NCBI GenBank assembly: GCA_004020365.1
Contig: SAQR01000001.1
Coordinates: 288,088 to 352,087, forward strand
Origin: Mesorhizobium sp.
GTDB taxonomy: Bacteria; Pseudomonadota; Alphaproteobacteria; Rhizobiales; Rhizobiaceae
DNA: 64,000 nt
Direction of reading: 5' to 3'
The notes under the pieces were generated by a model. That model was not told the origin of the DNA and did no database searches. It saw nothing but the letters and a program-made list of their open reading frames with translations. Shown here one piece after another: positions 46,134 through 55,700 of the stretch; position 1 is the first letter of the stretch, and every line of letters begins with the position of its first letter. The translations under genes were made by a program, and so were the position numbers.

Positions 46134-47075
46134 CTAGCCGGCTGAGGCTCGACCGTTTGGAACCGAAGCGCCGCCTTCGAACCACGTGCCGCGCTCGCCC
46201 CTGACAATTTCGACCGCGTCATCAAGCTTGCCGATCGCGGCTGGCTTGCCAGTTGCCTCAGTGAATTCGATCGCGGCGCTGACCTTTGGCCCCATAGAGC
46301 CAGCGGGAAAATCCCGGCCTGAAATCTCTGTCGGACTAACCCTCCGGAGCGCACGGGCGGTAGCGGTGCCATAGTCGACATAGACTGCGTCGACGTCTGT
46401 CAACATGAGCAGCATGTCGGCCTTCAATTGGCGCGCCAGAAGCGAACTTGCCAGGTCCTTGTCGATGACGGCCTCCACTCCGCAAAAACTGCCGTCATCT
46501 CGCGCTATCACCGGAACCCCGCCGCCGCCCGTGCAAACGACGATAACGCCGCGCTCGACCAAGAACGAAATCACTGATGCTTCCAGTATCTCCAGCGGCT
46601 TGGGCGAGGGGACGACACGGCGCCATTTGTCGCCATCGGGCGCGATCTGCCAGCCGCGCTCCGCGGCAAGTCTGGTCGCGGTTGCCTCATCGTAGACCGG
46701 GCCAATCGGCTTCGTCGGGCGGGCGAAAGCCGGATCGTGCGGATTGACCTTCACCTGTGTCAGCAGGGTTGCGAAAAGCCTCTCTTTGAGGAGGTTGGCG
46801 AGCTCCTGCTCAATGACGTAGCCGATCATCCCCGCGCTCTCGGCGCCAAGCACGTCGAGTGGAAATGTGCTGCCATCCGAGTTTGCCGCTGCCTGCAGGG
46901 CCAGAATCCCCACCTGCGGACCGTTGCCGTGAGTGACCACAATCGAGTGCCCTGCGTCGACCAGCTTCGCCAATACAGCGGCAGCTCGCACGATGTTGGC
47001 GCGCTGGTTTTCGGCCGTCATCGGTTCTCCACGACGCAGCAGCGCGTTTCCGCCAAGCGCAACGACGATAAGCAT
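46134..47075 (-). CDS. arcC: Carbamate kinase
   Basis: Start [17 protein letters not shown] gives 313 residues, the normal length. The N-terminal GGNALL phosphate loop, [19 protein letters not shown] and KDLASSLLA segments match ArcC. It transfers the phosphate of carbamoyl phosphate to ADP, making ATP, CO2 and ammonia. It is the last gene of arcDABC, beginning one base after arcB. Under low oxygen this step yields one ATP per arginine. Confidence 0.96.
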   Translation of the reverse strand: MLIVVALGGNALLRRGEPMTAENQRANIVRAAAVLAKLVDAGHSIVVTHGNGPQVGILALQAAANSDGSTFPLDVLGAESAGMIGYVIEQELANLLKERLFATLLTQVKVNPHDPAFARPTKPIGPVYDEATATRLAAERGWQIAPDGDKWRRVVPSPKPLEILEASVISFLVERGVIVVCTGGGGVPVIARDDGSFCGVEAVIDKDLASSLLARQLKADMLLMLTDVDAVYVDYGTATARALRRVSPTEISGRDFPAGSMGPKVSAAIEFTEATGKPAAIGKLDDAVEIVRGERGTWFEGGASVPNGRASAG

Positions 47076-47076
47076 C

Positions 47077-48078
47077 TCAGTTGCCGATCGTGGCGACGAG
47101 CAGGGCCTTGATCGTATGCATCCGGTTTTCGGCCTGGTCGAAGACGATCGACGCAGACGACTCGAACACCTCGTCCGTGACCTCCATGCAGTCGATGCCG
47201 TATTCCCGTGAGATGAACGCACCCACCTCCGTATCGGTGTCATGGAACGCCGGCAGGCAATGCATGAATTTGACGTGCGGGTTGCCGGCGCCAGCCATCA
47301 CTTCGCGGGTTACCCGGTAGGGCGTCAAAAGACGAATGCGTTCGGCCCAGCCGGATTTGTCCTCGCCCATCGACATCCAGACGTCGGTGTAGACGAAGTC
47401 GGCGCCCTGGACGCAGCCCATCACGTCTTCGTCCAGCCTGAAGCGGCCGCCGCTATGGTCGGCGAGTTCCCTGACATGGGTGCAGAATCCCTCGTCCGGC
47501 CAAAGCTCCCTGGGCGAGGCGATGCGCATGTCAATGCCGACCTTCGCTGCCCCGAGCGCCAGCGACAGCGCGACATTGTCGCGACCCTCGCCGACAAAGG
47601 TCACCGTCACGTCCGAAATATGCTTGTGCGTGAACTCGCGCATGGTCATCAAATCGGCGAGGATCTGGGTCGGATGCGCCTCGTCGGTGAGACCGTTATA
47701 GACGGGCACGCCGGCATGTGCGGCAAGCAATTCGGCCTGGTGCTGGCCAAAGCCCCGATATTCGATTGCGTCGTACATCCGCCCGAGTACGCGGGCGGTA
47801 TCCTTCATCGATTCCTTGTGGCCGATGTGGCTGCCGCTGGGACCGAAATAGGTGACATGGGCACCTTGGTCATAGGCTGCCACTTCGAAGCCCGTGCGTG
47901 TGCGCGTTGAATCCTTTTCGAAGATCAGCGCGATGTTTTTGCGGGTGAGACGCGGTATCTCGTGCCCGGCGAGCTTGGCCGCTTTGAGATCAGCCGCCAG
48001 CTTCAGAAGAAATCGGATCTCGTCGGCCGTGAGATCGTCCAGGGTCAGGACAGAGCGGCCGTGAAGATTGATCGACAC
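47077..48078 (-). CDS. arcB: Catabolic ornithine carbamoyltransferase
   Basis: The GTG start at 48078 follows an AAGGAAA site; a longer ATG-start version would overlap arcA. The 333 residues carry the carbamoyl-phosphate loop [20 protein letters not shown] and the ornithine loop MHCLPAFHD. It splits citrulline with phosphate into ornithine and carbamoyl phosphate. Its position between arcA and arcC identifies it as the catabolic, not the biosynthetic (argF), enzyme. Confidence 0.96.
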   Translation of the reverse strand: MSINLHGRSVLTLDDLTADEIRFLLKLAADLKAAKLAGHEIPRLTRKNIALIFEKDSTRTRTGFEVAAYDQGAHVTYFGPSGSHIGHKESMKDTARVLGRMYDAIEYRGFGQHQAELLAAHAGVPVYNGLTDEAHPTQILADLMTMREFTHKHISDVTVTFVGEGRDNVALSLALGAAKVGIDMRIASPRELWPDEGFCTHVRELADHSGGRFRLDEDVMGCVQGADFVYTDVWMSMGEDKSGWAERIRLLTPYRVTREVMAGAGNPHVKFMHCLPAFHDTDTEVGAFISREYGIDCMEVTDEVFESSASIVFDQAENRMHTIKALLVATIGN

Positions 48079-48095
48079 GGGGATTTCCTTTCGGG

Positions 48096-49328
48096 TCAAA
48101 TCGGGTCGCGGGCAATGGGACAGGTCATGCAATGCCCGCCGCCGCGACCGCGACTGAGCTCGGCGCCCTCGACGGTGATGACTTCAATCCCGGCGCGGCG
48201 CAGAAGCGTATTGGTGTAGACGTTGCGGTCGTAGCCGATGACCACGCCGGGCTCGAGAGCAACGACGTTGTTGCCATCATCCCATTGCTCGCGCTCGGCC
48301 TCATAACGGTCGCCACCGGTGGCGATGATCCGCAGCGATTTCAATCCAAGGGCTTGGGCAACAACCTCTGTGAACGGTTTTGTCTCGTCCGTGACCTCGA
48401 CCGTTGCCGCTCCGTCGCCCGGCCGCAGCGAGAAGGTGCGCAGCCGCTCGACCACCGGCGGGTACATCGTGACCAGATCGCGGTCGCAGAAGGTGAAGAC
48501 GGTGTCGAGATGCATGAAGCTGCGGTCCCGCGGCATCAGCGCGGCGATCACGCGCGTCGCTTCGCCAGCAGCGAACAGGCTGCGTGCGAGGCCGCCCACG
48601 GCTTGTGGCGTGGTCCGCTCTCCCATGCCGACGAGAACCGTTCCATCGCCGATGGGCATGACGTCTCCGCCTTCCAGGCTGATGCCGGTTCCCGGATCAG
48701 GTGAAACGAAGGAGATGCCGCTGTCGCGAAAGCGGGAGTGGAAGCGGTAGACGGCTTCGACATTGGCTGCTTCCGGCCGCCTCGCGGGCCAGTACATGGC
48801 ATTCACCGAGGTCGAGCCATAAATCCAGCAGGAACTGTCGCGGGTGAAAAGCTGGTTCGGCAGCGGTGGAAGCACGAAGTCCTGGGGTGCGAGCGTCCTT
48901 CCGGTCAATCCTCTTGGTTCGAAAGGCAGCTCTGCGCGAGCGATGCCGCCGACAAGATAGGACGCCAGTTGCGGCGAGGGCATCTCGTTGAGCCACCCCC
49001 GCATCTCGTCGACCATGTCGAGCCCGACGACACCGGGATGGATCCGGCGATCAAGAAGCCAGTCGCGGGCCTTGGTCAGACTCATGGTGTCGGCCAGGAG
49101 TTCCCCGAACGAATGCACCACAACGCCGCGTTCCCGCAGTGCGTCGACGAAGATATCATGCTCCTGCCGTGCCTTCTTGACCCACAGGACATCGTCAAAA
49201 AGCAACGCCTTGCAATTGTCCGGCGTCAGCCTTTGCAGGCTGAGATCAGGGCGGTGCACCAGCACCTCGCGCAGCCGGCCAACTTCAGAAAGGGCGCCAA
49301 GCTTGGTCGTGGTGACAGGGGCGTTCAT
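48096..49328 (-). CDS. arcA: Arginine deiminase
   Basis: Start [22 protein letters not shown] gives 410 residues. Active-site segments are [23 protein letters not shown] and the C-terminal GGHCMTCP with the nucleophile Cys400. It hydrolyses arginine to citrulline and ammonia. The start overlaps the arcD stop by 4 bp (ATGA), so the antiporter and deiminase are translationally coupled. Ammonia release also protects against acid. Confidence 0.97.
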   Translation of the reverse strand: MNAPVTTTKLGALSEVGRLREVLVHRPDLSLQRLTPDNCKALLFDDVLWVKKARQEHDIFVDALRERGVVVHSFGELLADTMSLTKARDWLLDRRIHPGVVGLDMVDEMRGWLNEMPSPQLASYLVGGIARAELPFEPRGLTGRTLAPQDFVLPPLPNQLFTRDSSCWIYGSTSVNAMYWPARRPEAANVEAVYRFHSRFRDSGISFVSPDPGTGISLEGGDVMPIGDGTVLVGMGERTTPQAVGGLARSLFAAGEATRVIAALMPRDRSFMHLDTVFTFCDRDLVTMYPPVVERLRTFSLRPGDGAATVEVTDETKPFTEVVAQALGLKSLRIIATGGDRYEAEREQWDDGNNVVALEPGVVIGYDRNVYTNTLLRRAGIEVITVEGAELSRGRGGGHCMTCPIARDPI

Positions 49329-50791
49329 AGCGGGTTGATGCTCCCGTTCCAGATGAGGTAGGCGGCAGCGATACCGGCGAGGGCGAGCGATGCGGCGAGT
49401 GCTGCTTCGGCAGGATGGAAGATGCGCTGGTTGGTTTCGCGGCGCGCCCAGATGAAGAAGAGGATGCCGGGCGCATAGAGGATCGCGCACATGAACAGGT
49501 AGGCGGGTCCAGCCGCGTAGACGAGCCACAGTCCGTAGACCGTCGCCAGCAGTCCGGCGAAAAGCGGACCGGCACGCTGCTCGCTGTTCGCGTAGCTCTC
49601 CCCGGTCAGCGCGAGCTTGGCCGCGTAGGCTCCAGAAAAGATGTAAGGCACCAGGATGGCTGCGGATGCGATGTAGAACAGCGCCTGATAGGTGCTTTGC
49701 GCGACGAGCGTGATCACCAGGAATGCCTGGACCAGCAGGTTGGTGATCAAGAGCGAGGTCGACGGCACACCACGCTCGCTCTCCCGGCCGAAGAATTTCG
49801 GCATCGTCCCGTCCTTGGCGGCGACATGCGGGATTTCCGCGGCAAGCAACGTCCAGCTCAGGAAGGCGCCGACCACCGACACGACAAGCGCGATGTTGAT
49901 GAGGATGGCTCCCCAGGGCCCGACAACCGCCTCCAGCACGCCTGCCATAGAGGGGTTCTTCAGCGCGGCGAGCTCAGGCTGGCTCAAAATGCCGAGCGAC
50001 AGCAAGGAGACCAGGGCATAGAGCGTGAGGCAGGTGAAGAAGCCCAGAACGGTCGCCATAGCTATGTCCTTCCGGCGTTCGGCCCGGCCGGAGAATACGC
50101 TGGCGCCTTCGATGCCGATGAACACCCACAGCGTCACCAACATCGTGCTTTTCACTTGTGCGGTAATCGAGCCGAGACTGGCGTTGCCAAACCCGGTGAA
50201 GTCGAGCGACCAAACTTCCAGCTTGAACGCGACTCCGACGACTCCCACGAACAGAACAATCGGAGCGATCTTTGCCACCGTGACAATGACGTTCACGATC
50301 GCTGCCTGCCGGATGCCGGCGAGAACCAGGGCGTGGATCAGCCACAGCAGGATCGATGCACCGAGCACCGCCTGCCAAGTGTTTCCGTCACCGAAGGCCG
50401 GAAAGAAATAGGACAGCGCGCTGAAAACGATCACCGCGTAGGAGACATTACCGACCCAGGCGCTGATCCAGTAGCCCCAGGCGCTGTTGAAGCCAATGAA
50501 GGGGCCGAAGCCAGCCTTGGCATAGGCATAGGGGCCGGCGTCGAGTTCGGGCTTGCGGGTTGCGAGCGACTGATAGACGAAGACCAACGCCAGCATGCCG
50601 ATCGCGGTGATGGCCCAGCCAATCAGGACGGCAAGAGGACCGGCGCCGGCCGCCATATTCTGCGGTAGGCTGAACACGCCAGAGCCGACCATCGAACCGA
50701 TCACCAGTGCGGTGAGCGAACCCACTCGGAGCTTTGTCGCTGCTGCGGTCGTCACCTTTCGGATAGGGATGTTGATTCCAGCGGTAGTCAT
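49325..50791 (-). CDS. arcD: Arginine:ornithine antiporter-like APC permease
   Basis: The ATG at 50791 follows GGGAGAG; 488 residues with about 12 helices. The N-terminal [25 protein letters not shown] and later [14 protein letters not shown] segments match basic-amino-acid APC antiporters of the ArcD type. It exchanges external arginine for internal ornithine at no energy cost. It leads the arcDABC operon, with an FNR box 62 bp upstream (50854-50867), as in Pseudomonas where Anr drives the same operon. Confidence 0.95.
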   Translation of the reverse strand: MTTAGINIPIRKVTTAAATKLRVGSLTALVIGSMVGSGVFSLPQNMAAGAGPLAVLIGWAITAIGMLALVFVYQSLATRKPELDAGPYAYAKAGFGPFIGFNSAWGYWISAWVGNVSYAVIVFSALSYFFPAFGDGNTWQAVLGASILLWLIHALVLAGIRQAAIVNVIVTVAKIAPIVLFVGVVGVAFKLEVWSLDFTGFGNASLGSITAQVKSTMLVTLWVFIGIEGASVFSGRAERRKDIAMATVLGFFTCLTLYALVSLLSLGILSQPELAALKNPSMAGVLEAVVGPWGAILINIALVVSVVGAFLSWTLLAAEIPHVAAKDGTMPKFFGRESERGVPSTSLLITNLLVQAFLVITLVAQSTYQALFYIASAAILVPYIFSGAYAAKLALTGESYANSEQRAGPLFAGLLATVYGLWLVYAAGPAYLFMCAILYAPGILFFIWARRETNQRIFHPAEAALAASLALAGIAAAYLIWNGSINPL

Positions 50792-50853
50792 GATGCTCTC
50801 CCGTTGCATGGCGTTGATGGGAGGCAATAAACAGAGAAGGAGGGGCGGCCGCT

Positions 50854-50867
50854 TTGATGCCGGTCAA
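50854..50867. promoter_or_regulatory. FNR/FixK box of arcDABC
   Basis: TTGATGCCGGTCAA lies inside the extended palindrome CTTTGATGCCGGTCAAAG, 62 bp before arcD. Confidence 0.8.
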
Positions 50868-51064
50868 AGAGAATTTGTCCTCGCTGCATCCGAACTATTG
50901 GATTTCGCAAAGGTCCCGAGAGGTCTGGAATGTTGTGTTCATGCGTGTCGTCAGAAGACGGTCCGGCCCACGCTGGCTCCTGGCCCCAGAACGTCTAGGC
51001 GATGCGTTGCCTCGTTCAATCAAGGTTTCGGTTTGGAGCAATCAAGCACGTTGGGCTTAGCCTT

Positions 51065-51078
51065 TTGATCTCCATCAA
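51065..51078. promoter_or_regulatory. FNR/FixK box before BON gene
   Basis: TTGATCTCCATCAA is a perfect match, 78 bp before the BON gene. Confidence 0.75.
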
Positions 51079-51156
51079 CGCGCCATCCGCCACATCTCTG
51101 CATGTTTAACATCGTCAACAGAGTGGGTGCGACCCGCTCGGAACAGAGGTGCAAGT

Positions 51157-51804
51157 ATGAACGACAATACTTTGCGACAGAACGTCATCTTTGAGCTGGA
51201 GTTCCAGCCCAGCATCGACGCGGCCAATATCGGCGTCGCTGTCGATAACGGGGTAGTCACACTGACCGGCCATGTCTCGACCTATGCGCAGAAAGCCACG
51301 GCGGAAAAAGCGGTCCTTTGCGTCAAGGGCGTAAAAGGTGTCGCCCAAGAGATCGAAGTGCGGCCTATCGGCAGCAATGTCACGGCGGACGATGAGATCG
51401 CCAAGCGGGCTTTGCACACGATTAGCTGGAACACGGTGGTCCCCGACGGAGCGGTGCAGGTCCAAGTCCAGAATGGCTGGGTGACCCTCACCGGCAAGGT
51501 GGAATGGCAGTATCAGAAAGCCGCCGCTGCCGCTGCCATTCGGTATTTGGCGGGCGTGCTCGGCGTCTACAACCAAATCGAGGTGAAGCCGCAAGCATCA
51601 GTGGGTGATGTGAAAAAGCGCATCGAAGATGCACTGAAACGCAACGCCGAAGTCGAGGCGCAGGCAATAAATGTCAAAGTGTCCGATGGCAGGGTTACGC
51701 TAGAAGGCAAGGTCAACAGTTGGGCCGAGCGTCGCACAACGGAACGGGCCGCCTGGGCTGTACCCGGCGTGCGCATGGTCGAAGACCTCATTACAATCGC
51801 CTGA
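51157..51804 (+). CDS. Triple BON-domain protein
   Basis: This 215-residue soluble protein carries three BON repeats at about 5-70, 80-145 and 150-215. Each has the VxDGxVTLxGxV pattern: VDNGVVTLTGHV, VQNGWVTLTGKV and VSDGRVTLEGKV. There is no signal peptide, so it is probably cytosolic. BON domains bind membranes or osmotic-stress partners (OsmY, Kbp); triple-BON proteins are common in stress islands. A perfect FNR box lies 78 bp upstream. It may form a transcript with the alcohol dehydrogenase gene. Confidence 0.92.
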   Translation: MNDNTLRQNVIFELEFQPSIDAANIGVAVDNGVVTLTGHVSTYAQKATAEKAVLCVKGVKGVAQEIEVRPIGSNVTADDEIAKRALHTISWNTVVPDGAVQVQVQNGWVTLTGKVEWQYQKAAAAAAIRYLAGVLGVYNQIEVKPQASVGDVKKRIEDALKRNAEVEAQAINVKVSDGRVTLEGKVNSWAERRTTERAAWAVPGVRMVEDLITIA

Positions 51805-51877
51805 TACGTAGCAGCGTCAAAGGGAAGTGAATCGTCATCCGCTTTCTTTTGTTTTTGCGGAATGCATAGGAGGTGTC

Positions 51878-52861
51878 ATGAAAGCCATGGTGCTTGAAAG
51901 CATCGGCACTCCCTTGAAGCTGATCGAGAGACCCGATCCCATTCCTGGGGTGGGCGAAATCAGGTCGAAAGTCGAGGCATGCGCAATCTGTCGGACCGAT
52001 CTGCATGTAGTTGATGGTGATCTCCCTCATCCAAACCTGCCGGTCATTCCAGGTCATGAAATTGTCGGCGTCATTGATTCTGTTGGTGAGGGGGTCGCGA
52101 GCTCCCGACTTGGGCGGAGAGTCGGCGTGCCTTGGCTCGGGCATACGTGTGGCCACTGCCCCTATTGCGCCGCAGGGAGTGAAAATCTCTGCGACCAGCC
52201 ACTGTTCACCGGCTATACACGCGATGGCGGTTTCGCCAGCCATGTCATCGCCGACGAGCATTTCGCCTTCGACCTGGATGCCGATGCAGATGCGGTGTCG
52301 TTGGCGCCGCTGCTTTGCGCCGGTCTTATCGGTTGGCGGTGCCTGAACAAAGCCGGCGAAGGCAAGCTGCTCGCGATCTATGGCTTCGGCGCTGCCGCGC
52401 ACATCATCGCCCAGATCGCTATCTGGCAGGATCGTAAGGTCTTCGCTTTCACGCGGCCTGGCGACGAGGACGCACAGGCATTTGCGCGCTCGCTCGGCGC
52501 CACCTGGGCCGGCGGTTCGGATGAACATCCGCCCAAGCAGCTCGATGCCGCGATTATCTTCGCTCCTGTTGGTGCTTTGGTACCAAACGCGCTGCGAGCC
52601 GTGCGGAAGGGCGGCCGGGTCGTGTGCGGCGGTATTCACATGAGTGACATTCCAGCGATGCCGTATCGATTGCTCTGGGAAGAGCGTGAATTGGTGTCAG
52701 TCGCAAACCTGACTCGCCACGATGCAGAAGAGTTCTTTCCCGTTGCGAAGATCGCGCAGGTTCGCACACATACAAAGGTCTATTCGTTGGAACAGGCAAA
52801 CCTAGCATTGGACGACCTGCGTGCCGGCAGATTGAGTGGTGCCGCCGTCCTGGTGCCGTGA
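51878..52861 (+). CDS. Zinc-dependent alcohol dehydrogenase
   Basis: ATG 51878 has a strong AGGAGG site; 327 residues. Catalytic zinc residues are Cys38, His60/Glu61 and a later Cys in LLCAGLIGW. The structural zinc is held by CGHCPYC and the Cys of ENLCD. The Rossmann glycine motif is YGFGAAAH. It resembles AdhA-type enzymes of the zinc-binding alcohol dehydrogenase family and would reduce aldehydes or oxidise alcohols with NAD(P). It lies 73 bp after the BON gene and may share its FNR-box promoter. It could dispose of excess NADH in hypoxia. Confidence 0.94.
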   Translation: MKAMVLESIGTPLKLIERPDPIPGVGEIRSKVEACAICRTDLHVVDGDLPHPNLPVIPGHEIVGVIDSVGEGVASSRLGRRVGVPWLGHTCGHCPYCAAGSENLCDQPLFTGYTRDGGFASHVIADEHFAFDLDADADAVSLAPLLCAGLIGWRCLNKAGEGKLLAIYGFGAAAHIIAQIAIWQDRKVFAFTRPGDEDAQAFARSLGATWAGGSDEHPPKQLDAAIIFAPVGALVPNALRAVRKGGRVVCGGIHMSDIPAMPYRLLWEERELVSVANLTRHDAEEFFPVAKIAQVRTHTKVYSLEQANLALDDLRAGRLSGAAVLVP

Positions 52862-52875
52862 TCTACTCCAACCGA

Positions 52876-53466
52876 CTATCTGGCCCGCGCACCAAGCCTG
52901 CGCATTTGTCCGAGCCATTTCGCGCGCGTCGCGTCGCTTGCGCCCGCGACCATGCCGAACAACGTCTCGCGTACCGGACTGATGCCGACAAAATGGAGTA
53001 TGCTTCGCCGCATGCCAGCAATGCCGTGGCCGAGGAACCAGAGCTGGTAGAGAAGGGAAGGCATGCCCATTGTCACCACGAGCCGGGCGGAGCGGCCGCG
53101 AAGTAGCGTCTTGGTAAAGCCTCTACCCTTGTCCGGATAGGCGAAGGCCGTTCCCGGCCGCATGACCTGTTCCAGAAATGCCTTGAGCAAGGCCGGCATG
53201 GTCCCGAGCCAAAGTGGAAAGACAAAGACGATGTGCTCCGCCCAGACGATCGCCCCGGCGGCGTCCTTCAGGCTGTCGGGTATCGCGCCGTGTTCGAACT
53301 CCTGCATCGTGCGCAGCATCGGAAAATCGAGCGCTGCCAGATCGATTTGTCGCACGACATGTCCCGCCTGTTTTGCGCCCTCGGCATAGGCTTGCGCCAG
53401 ACCGCGGCAGAGGCGGTCCGGAGACGGGTCGGGATGGCCGACCACAACCAGGATGCGTCGCGACAT
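52876..53466 (-). CDS. NAD(P)H:quinone-reductase-like flavodoxin-fold protein
   Basis: This 196-residue protein begins MSRRILVVVGHPDPSPDRLC, the FMN loop of the NQO1/KefF/MdaB family, and has VFVFPLWLGTMPALLKAFLEQVMRPG, the usual active-site region. It should reduce quinones by two electrons. It runs convergent to the alcohol dehydrogenase gene and follows the hypothetical gene at 53494 by 27 bp, so it is probably in that gene's FNR-controlled transcript. Confidence 0.88.
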   Translation of the reverse strand: MSRRILVVVGHPDPSPDRLCRGLAQAYAEGAKQAGHVVRQIDLAALDFPMLRTMQEFEHGAIPDSLKDAAGAIVWAEHIVFVFPLWLGTMPALLKAFLEQVMRPGTAFAYPDKGRGFTKTLLRGRSARLVVTMGMPSLLYQLWFLGHGIAGMRRSILHFVGISPVRETLFGMVAGASDATRAKWLGQMRRLGARAR

Positions 53467-53493
53467 GAGTTGCTCCCGGCGTTGTTTGGAACG

Positions 53494-53880
53494 CTAAGGC
53501 CGTTCGACCCGTGCCACCTGATAGGTGTGCATGGCGCCGTTGCGTTCGATTGACACGTATTCGCCGGTCACGAAACGCTCGCCGCCGAGATGGAAGCCGA
53601 TCTCGTCGTCGCGGTCGCCCTCGGCATAATCGAAATACCACTGTCCGCCCGGCTTGCGACGCAGCCGGCCGATGAGATCTTGTTCACCGGTGCGGAAGCG
53701 GCGAACGCGGCATGCTGCATTATGCTCCTTCCACTCGTCCGGGTCGATCCGACCGTCACCGTTCAATGGAGCGAGCACGTCATAGCCCTCCTCGCGGTCA
53801 CCTTCCGGATGTCCCTTTTCACGGGCAAGCAGCAACCGGACATGGCGAAATTTCGGGGTAAGATCCTTCAGATTGGTCAT
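53494..53880 (-). CDS. Conserved hypothetical protein, 128 aa
   Basis: I do not recognise the family. The protein is soluble and strongly charged, with HVRLLLAREKGHPEGDREEGYDVLAPL, an acidic NGDGRIDPDEWKEH segment that looks like an EF-hand-type loop, and ERFVTGEYVSIERNGAMHTYQVARVE. A perfect FNR box (53929-53942) lies 48 bp before the start, so low-oxygen induction is likely. It begins a two-gene unit with the quinone-reductase-like gene. Confidence 0.75.
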   Translation of the reverse strand: MTNLKDLTPKFRHVRLLLAREKGHPEGDREEGYDVLAPLNGDGRIDPDEWKEHNAACRVRRFRTGEQDLIGRLRRKPGGQWYFDYAEGDRDDEIGFHLGGERFVTGEYVSIERNGAMHTYQVARVERP

Positions 53881-53928
53881 GGCGAACTCCTTTGACGGAG
53901 TTTCATAGCGCCGCGACCAGACTTGGCC

Positions 53929-53942
53929 TTGATCCGCATCAA
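53929..53942. promoter_or_regulatory. Perfect FNR/FixK box
   Basis: TTGATCCGCATCAA lies 48 bp before the hypothetical gene at 53494-53880. Confidence 0.78.
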
Positions 53943-53965
53943 AGGGCTGGGACGTCCTGGCGCTA

Positions 53966-55219
53966 TCAGACGTTCAGTGGCAGCAACATCGCGCCATAGC
54001 CGGCCACTGCGGCGACCAGAGTTGCCCCGGCCAGTGGCAACCAGAACCTGAGCGGGCCGATAAATATCGCCAGCGACAGGCGACCGATCGCGTTTGCCGC
54101 CAGCGCCGCGAGTACCGCCTGACCTACGGTCTCGACAGGGATCGATTGCTTGACCAGGCGCAATGCGCTGAGCACCGAGACGTCGACATCGAACGTGCCT
54201 GCAAGAGCCGAGCTCGCCAGCAAACCGCGCCCGCCGAATTGAGCAGCCAATGCAGCACTCGCGGTGGCGACAACCGCAAAGAGCAGGGCAAACAGCAGCA
54301 GCGGGCCCAATTCGAATGGATTGCGTGCCAGCGCACCGCTCTTTTGATCCCGGCCGTCTCGGGCCAGCAAGAAGACACCGCAGGCGGCGAAGACGATTGC
54401 TGCGGCAATTGCCGGAATGGCGACCGCTGCGAAGACGCTTGGCTCGACGATCAGTACCACAGCCCAAACGCGCAGCACCGAGACCATCGCCGCCAGCGAA
54501 GCAGCGCCGGCGAGCGGCCGTGGATTGCTTGCGGATGCGGCGTTGCGGGCTAGCGCCATGGTCACGGCGGTGGACGAGACGATTGCACCAGTGAGCGAGC
54601 TGACGAGCAGACCGCGGGTGGTTCCCAGGACGCGAACGGCGACATAACCAGCGAACGATATCGACGCCATCAGCACCGTGAGGAACCAGACCTCGCACGG
54701 GTTGAAGCCGCCCCACGGGTCGATCGTCCGGTTTGGCAGCAAGGGCAAAACGATCGCGGTCATCGCCGCCAGGATCAGCGCCGAACGAAGCTCGATCCAG
54801 GTCAATCGCTTCAAGAGACCGTGCAGGATCTCGCGACTGGCAAGGACTGCTGCGAGCGCCGCCCCTCCGGCGGCCGCAACCCGGTAATCACCGGCGACGG
54901 AAAGTGCACCGAGCGCGAACACGCCAAGGCCCGCTATTACTGCCGTAACGCTGAAATCCTCGTCATGGGCAGCCTCGCGCGCCTTGTACCAGGCGAAGAT
55001 TGCCGCAAACGCGATGAAGCCACCGACCAGCACGGAAACTGCGTCGAGCGTATCGGCCAGCGCTGCGAGAATGCCGCCGAGCAGGCCGGATATGCCGAAT
55101 GTTCGAATCCCGGCCGTGCGGCTGTGGTCGGGTTCGTCCCGCTCGCGCCAGCCACGTTCCAGCCCGACGAGGAGGCCTATTGCCAGCGCCAGTCCGAGCC
55201 GTGCGATGAGCGGATCCAC
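53966..55219 (-). CDS. MgtC/SapB-DUF4010 membrane protein
   Basis: This 417-residue protein has about 12 helices. The N-terminal part (LGLALAIGLLVGLERGWRER, AGIRTFGISGLLGGI) is MgtC/SapB-like, and the C-terminal half with LTGAIVSSTAVTMALAR and GTFDVDVSVLS matches DUF4010. Function is unclear; MgtC relatives modulate Mg2+ or phosphate handling and ATP synthase activity under stress. It follows trxC by 12 bp and is the last gene of the ATPase-trxC-DUF4010 operon. Confidence 0.9.
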   Translation of the reverse strand: MDPLIARLGLALAIGLLVGLERGWRERDEPDHSRTAGIRTFGISGLLGGILAALADTLDAVSVLVGGFIAFAAIFAWYKAREAAHDEDFSVTAVIAGLGVFALGALSVAGDYRVAAAGGAALAAVLASREILHGLLKRLTWIELRSALILAAMTAIVLPLLPNRTIDPWGGFNPCEVWFLTVLMASISFAGYVAVRVLGTTRGLLVSSLTGAIVSSTAVTMALARNAASASNPRPLAGAASLAAMVSVLRVWAVVLIVEPSVFAAVAIPAIAAAIVFAACGVFLLARDGRDQKSGALARNPFELGPLLLFALLFAVVATASAALAAQFGGRGLLASSALAGTFDVDVSVLSALRLVKQSIPVETVGQAVLAALAANAIGRLSLAIFIGPLRFWLPLAGATLVAAVAGYGAMLLPLNV

Positions 55220-55231
55220 GACGTGCGGCTT

Positions 55232-55687
55232 TCAGGCTGCGGCGGTCGGCAGGTGATCGCGGACCCACCTGACGATCTGCCCCGCCGTCATGGCGCCGGA
55301 TGTGCGCGCAACCTCCTGTCCGCCATGGAAGAGGATCATGGTCGGGATGCTGCGAATGCCGAGCCTGGCTGCCACGGCCTGCTCATTATCGGAGTTGAGC
55401 TTGATCAGGCGAATATGCGGCTCCAGTTCGTTTGCTGCCGCTTCATAGGCCGGCGCCATCATCTTGCAAGGGCCGCACCATAGTGCCCAGATGTCGACGA
55501 CAACGGGGAGGCTGCTTCGCTTGACCTGGCGATCGAAGCCCTGTGCGTCGACGTCTTCGGCATGACCCGAGAACAGCTTGGAGCCGCACTTTCCGCATTT
55601 CGCGCCCCCGGCATTGCGCGACGGCGGCAGGCGATTGACACCGCCGCATTTGCCGCAAACCACCAGATTTTCCTGCGCCATGGCCAT
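55232..55687 (-). CDS. trxC: Thioredoxin 2 with N-terminal zinc ribbon
   Basis: This 151-residue protein has the TrxC layout: a zinc ribbon with CGKC at 11-14 and CGKC at 31-34, then a thioredoxin fold with WCGPC (Cys71, Cys74) and IRSIPTMILF. It reduces disulfides in the cytosol and resists oxidative stress. It begins 13 bp after the heavy-metal ATPase gene and shares its transcript, linking thiol repair to metal export. Confidence 0.95.
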   Translation of the reverse strand: MAMAQENLVVCGKCGGVNRLPPSRNAGGAKCGKCGSKLFSGHAEDVDAQGFDRQVKRSSLPVVVDIWALWCGPCKMMAPAYEAAANELEPHIRLIKLNSDNEQAVAARLGIRSIPTMILFHGGQEVARTSGAMTAGQIVRWVRDHLPTAAA

Positions 55688-55700
55688 TCACCTGCTTCAA

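Larger units (their letters stand above)
50792..51156. other. Divergent promoter region of arcDABC and BON gene
   Basis: FNR boxes at 50854 and 51065 sit near the arcD and BON starts respectively; no gene is visible between them. Confidence 0.6.

Noticed and set aside
49415-50668. 417-codon plus-strand frame opposite arcD
   Set aside because: It lies entirely antisense to a well-supported membrane antiporter and looks like a compositional shadow.
51827-52861. Alternative upstream start for the alcohol dehydrogenase (51827)
   Set aside because: The strong AGGAGG site and family alignment support the start at 51878.
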